From Rhodocyclaceae bacterium (GTDB lineage: Bacteria; Pseudomonadota; Gammaproteobacteria; Burkholderiales; Rhodocyclaceae): DNA of 7,098 bases. The notes under the pieces were generated by a model. The model made no database searches. It was not told the origin of the DNA and saw only the letters and a list, made by a program, of their open reading frames with translations. The stretch covers positions 1 through 7,098 of the forward strand of contig JAEUNN010000359.1 in NCBI GenBank assembly GCA_016791085.1, read 5' to 3'. Below, piece after piece: positions 6,195-7,098 of this stretch. A program made the position numbers and the translations under genes. Within the stretch, counting starts at the first letter, position 1. The number at the start of each line of letters is the position of its first letter.

Positions 6195-6203
6195 TGGTAA
6201 AAT
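6195..6203 (+). promoter_or_regulatory. Extended -10 promoter for amgK
   Basis: TGGTAAAAT is a TGn extension plus TAAAAT, matching TATAAT at 5 of 6 positions, followed by CGCG. Transcription would start near 6210, leaving a leader of about 28 nt before the amgK ATG. No recognisable -35 hexamer is seen 16-18 bases upstream, which fits an extended -10 type of promoter. The inference rests on sequence match and position only. Confidence 0.55.
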
Positions 6204-6207
6204 CGCG

Positions 6208-6216
6208 ATTTTAGCA
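6208..6216 (-). promoter_or_regulatory. Mirror-image extended -10 promoter towards lptD
   Basis: On the minus strand the bases 6216 to 6208 read TGCTAAAAT, again a TGn extension plus TAAAAT followed by CGCG, because the core TAAAATCGCGATTTTA (6198-6213) is a perfect palindrome. Transcription would start near 6201 and give lptD a leader of about 270 nt. The -35 region (6231-6236, GGTGGC on this strand) is poor. It is a plausible promoter for the lptD operon, but a nearer promoter cannot be excluded. Confidence 0.45.
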
Positions 6217-6237
6217 TTTTCAGACGCCGCGCCACCC

Positions 6238-7098
6238 ATGCATACGACCACCACCGCCAGCGCCGACCCGCGCAAGGATGCCATCGCCGCCTGGCTCGCC
6301 GGGCTGTTTCCGGACCGCCAGGCCGAATTGTCGGCCGCTTCCGAAGACGCCAGTTTCCGCCGCTACCTGCGCGCCCGGTTTGCCGACGGCACCAGCTATG
6401 TGGTCATGGACGCTCCGCCCGAGCGTGAAAATTGCCGCGCCTGGCTGGCCGTGCAGCAATTGTTCGAAGCAGCCGGTGCGCACGTGCCGCACGTGCATGC
6501 GGCAGACCTCGAGCGCGGATTTTTGCTGCTGTCCGATCTGGGCAATACCACCTACCTGGCCGCGCTCGACGCCGGCAATGCCGCCTCGCTCTACCTCGAC
6601 GCCATCGACACGCTGATCCGCATCCAGCGCGCGAGCCGGCCCGGCGTATTGCCCGAATATGACCGCGAGCGCCTGCTGGCCGAAATGGAACTGTTCCCGG
6701 TCTGGTACATGGGCCGCCACCTCAAGCGCACGCCGCAGGGCAGCGAAGCGGACACCCTGTACGACATGTTCGAGCGCCTGCTCGCGGTAAATCTGGCCGA
6801 ACCGCAGGTATACGTGCATCGCGACTATCACAGCCGCAATCTCATGGTGGCGGCGCCCGCTCCCGGCGTGCTGGATTTCCAGGACGCCGTGTATGGCCCG
6901 ATCAGTTACGACCTGGTGAGCCTGTTCAAGGACGCCTATATCAGCTGGGACGAAGAACGGACGCTGGACTGGCTCATCCGCTACTGGGAGCGCGCGCGCA
7001 AGGCCGGGCTGCCGGTGCGCGCCGATTTCGCCGAATTCCACCGCGACTACGAATGGATGGGCGCGCAGCGCCACCTCAAGGTGCTGGGCATATTCGCG
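6238..7098 (+). CDS. amgK: N-acetylmuramate/N-acetylglucosamine anomeric kinase AmgK (3' end outside window)
   Basis: AmgK phosphorylates recycled MurNAc (and GlcNAc) at the anomeric position in the cytoplasm. MurU then makes UDP-MurNAc, a salvage route that bypasses MurA and so lowers fosfomycin sensitivity. The frame is open from ATG 6238 to the window end (287 codons); family members are about 340-350 residues, so some 50-60 are missing. It is an aminoglycoside-phosphotransferase-fold kinase, with SFRRYLR (38-44), VVMDAPPE (54-61) in the N-lobe, LLSDLG (97-102), the Brenner motif HRDYHSRN (194-201) with catalytic D196 and N201, and the metal-binding DFQDAVYGP starting at D213. No clear Shine-Dalgarno sequence precedes the ATG. 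The divergent lptD neighbour is the usual context. A generic APH-type kinase is the alternative, but these motifs and the location favour AmgK. Confidence 0.92.
   Translation, partial: MHTTTTASADPRKDAIAAWLAGLFPDRQAELSAASEDASFRRYLRARFADGTSYVVMDAPPERENCRAWLAVQQLFEAAGAHVPHVHAADLERGFLLLSDLGNTTYLAALDAGNAASLYLDAIDTLIRIQRASRPGVLPEYDRERLLAEMELFPVWYMGRHLKRTPQGSEADTLYDMFERLLAVNLAEPQVYVHRDYHSRNLMVAAPAPGVLDFQDAVYGPISYDLVSLFKDAYISWDEERTLDWLIRYWERARKAGLPVRADFAEFHRDYEWMGAQRHLKVLGIFA

Larger units (their letters stand above)
5933..6237. other. Divergent lptD-amgK intergenic region
   Basis: This 305-nt region lies between the start codons of lptD (minus) and amgK (plus) and must carry the promoters of both. 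Going from amgK towards lptD, it contains a 16-bp palindrome with extended -10 boxes on both strands (6195-6216), alternative GC-rich hairpins (6132-6162), a GGCCA tandem repeat (6097-6115), a short minus-strand ORF with GGAGG before it (5948-6040), and an AT-rich hairpin immediately before the lptD start (5940-5955). No tRNA or known riboswitch is recognisable. Apart from the short leader ORF, I see no convincing gene in it. Confidence 0.8.

Noticed and set aside
6220..7074. Minus-strand ORF of 284 codons opposite amgK
   Set aside because: The plus frame from 6238 carries complete kinase motifs (HRDYHSRN, DFQDAV). The minus frame is a shadow that only looks long because amgK has no stop codon within the window.

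Overview
The window is GC-rich, densely coded, chromosomal housekeeping DNA. It most likely comes from a betaproteobacterium, with Burkholderiales of the Alcaligenaceae type as my best guess. That placement rests on the gene order lptD-surA-pdxA-rsmA facing away from amgK, on the protein sequences, and on a -10 box followed by CGCG. It is an inference, because no 16S rRNA or other marker gene is present. I see no mobile element, tRNA, rRNA or CRISPR array.

Positions 34 to 5932 hold four genes on the minus strand, read right to left: lptD (outer-membrane LPS translocon), surA (periplasmic chaperone), pdxA (vitamin B6 synthesis) and rsmA (16S rRNA dimethyltransferase). The gaps are 37 nt (lptD-surA) and 64 nt (surA-pdxA), and pdxA and rsmA overlap by 4 nt (GTGA). 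This looks like one operon. SurA is the chaperone that helps fold LptD, so chaperone and client are co-expressed, while pdxA and rsmA are conserved passengers in the same order as in E. coli.

A 305-nt divergent intergenic region (5933-6237) separates lptD from amgK on the plus strand. amgK encodes the anomeric MurNAc/GlcNAc kinase of peptidoglycan recycling. It is cut off by the window edge after 287 codons, and its usual partner murU would lie beyond it.

No wholly new system is visible. The parts worth a second look are in lptD and its leader. LptD carries an unusual Ala/Pro-rich linker of about 130 residues between its signal peptide and its folded domain, bounded by in-frame 13-bp direct repeats, and the mature protein has only two cysteines. 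The intergenic region has a perfect 16-bp palindrome that gives an extended -10 promoter on both strands. Its presumed lptD leader contains mutually exclusive hairpins, a pentanucleotide repeat, a short ORF with a GGAGG ribosome-binding site in frame with lptD, and a hairpin just before the lptD start codon.
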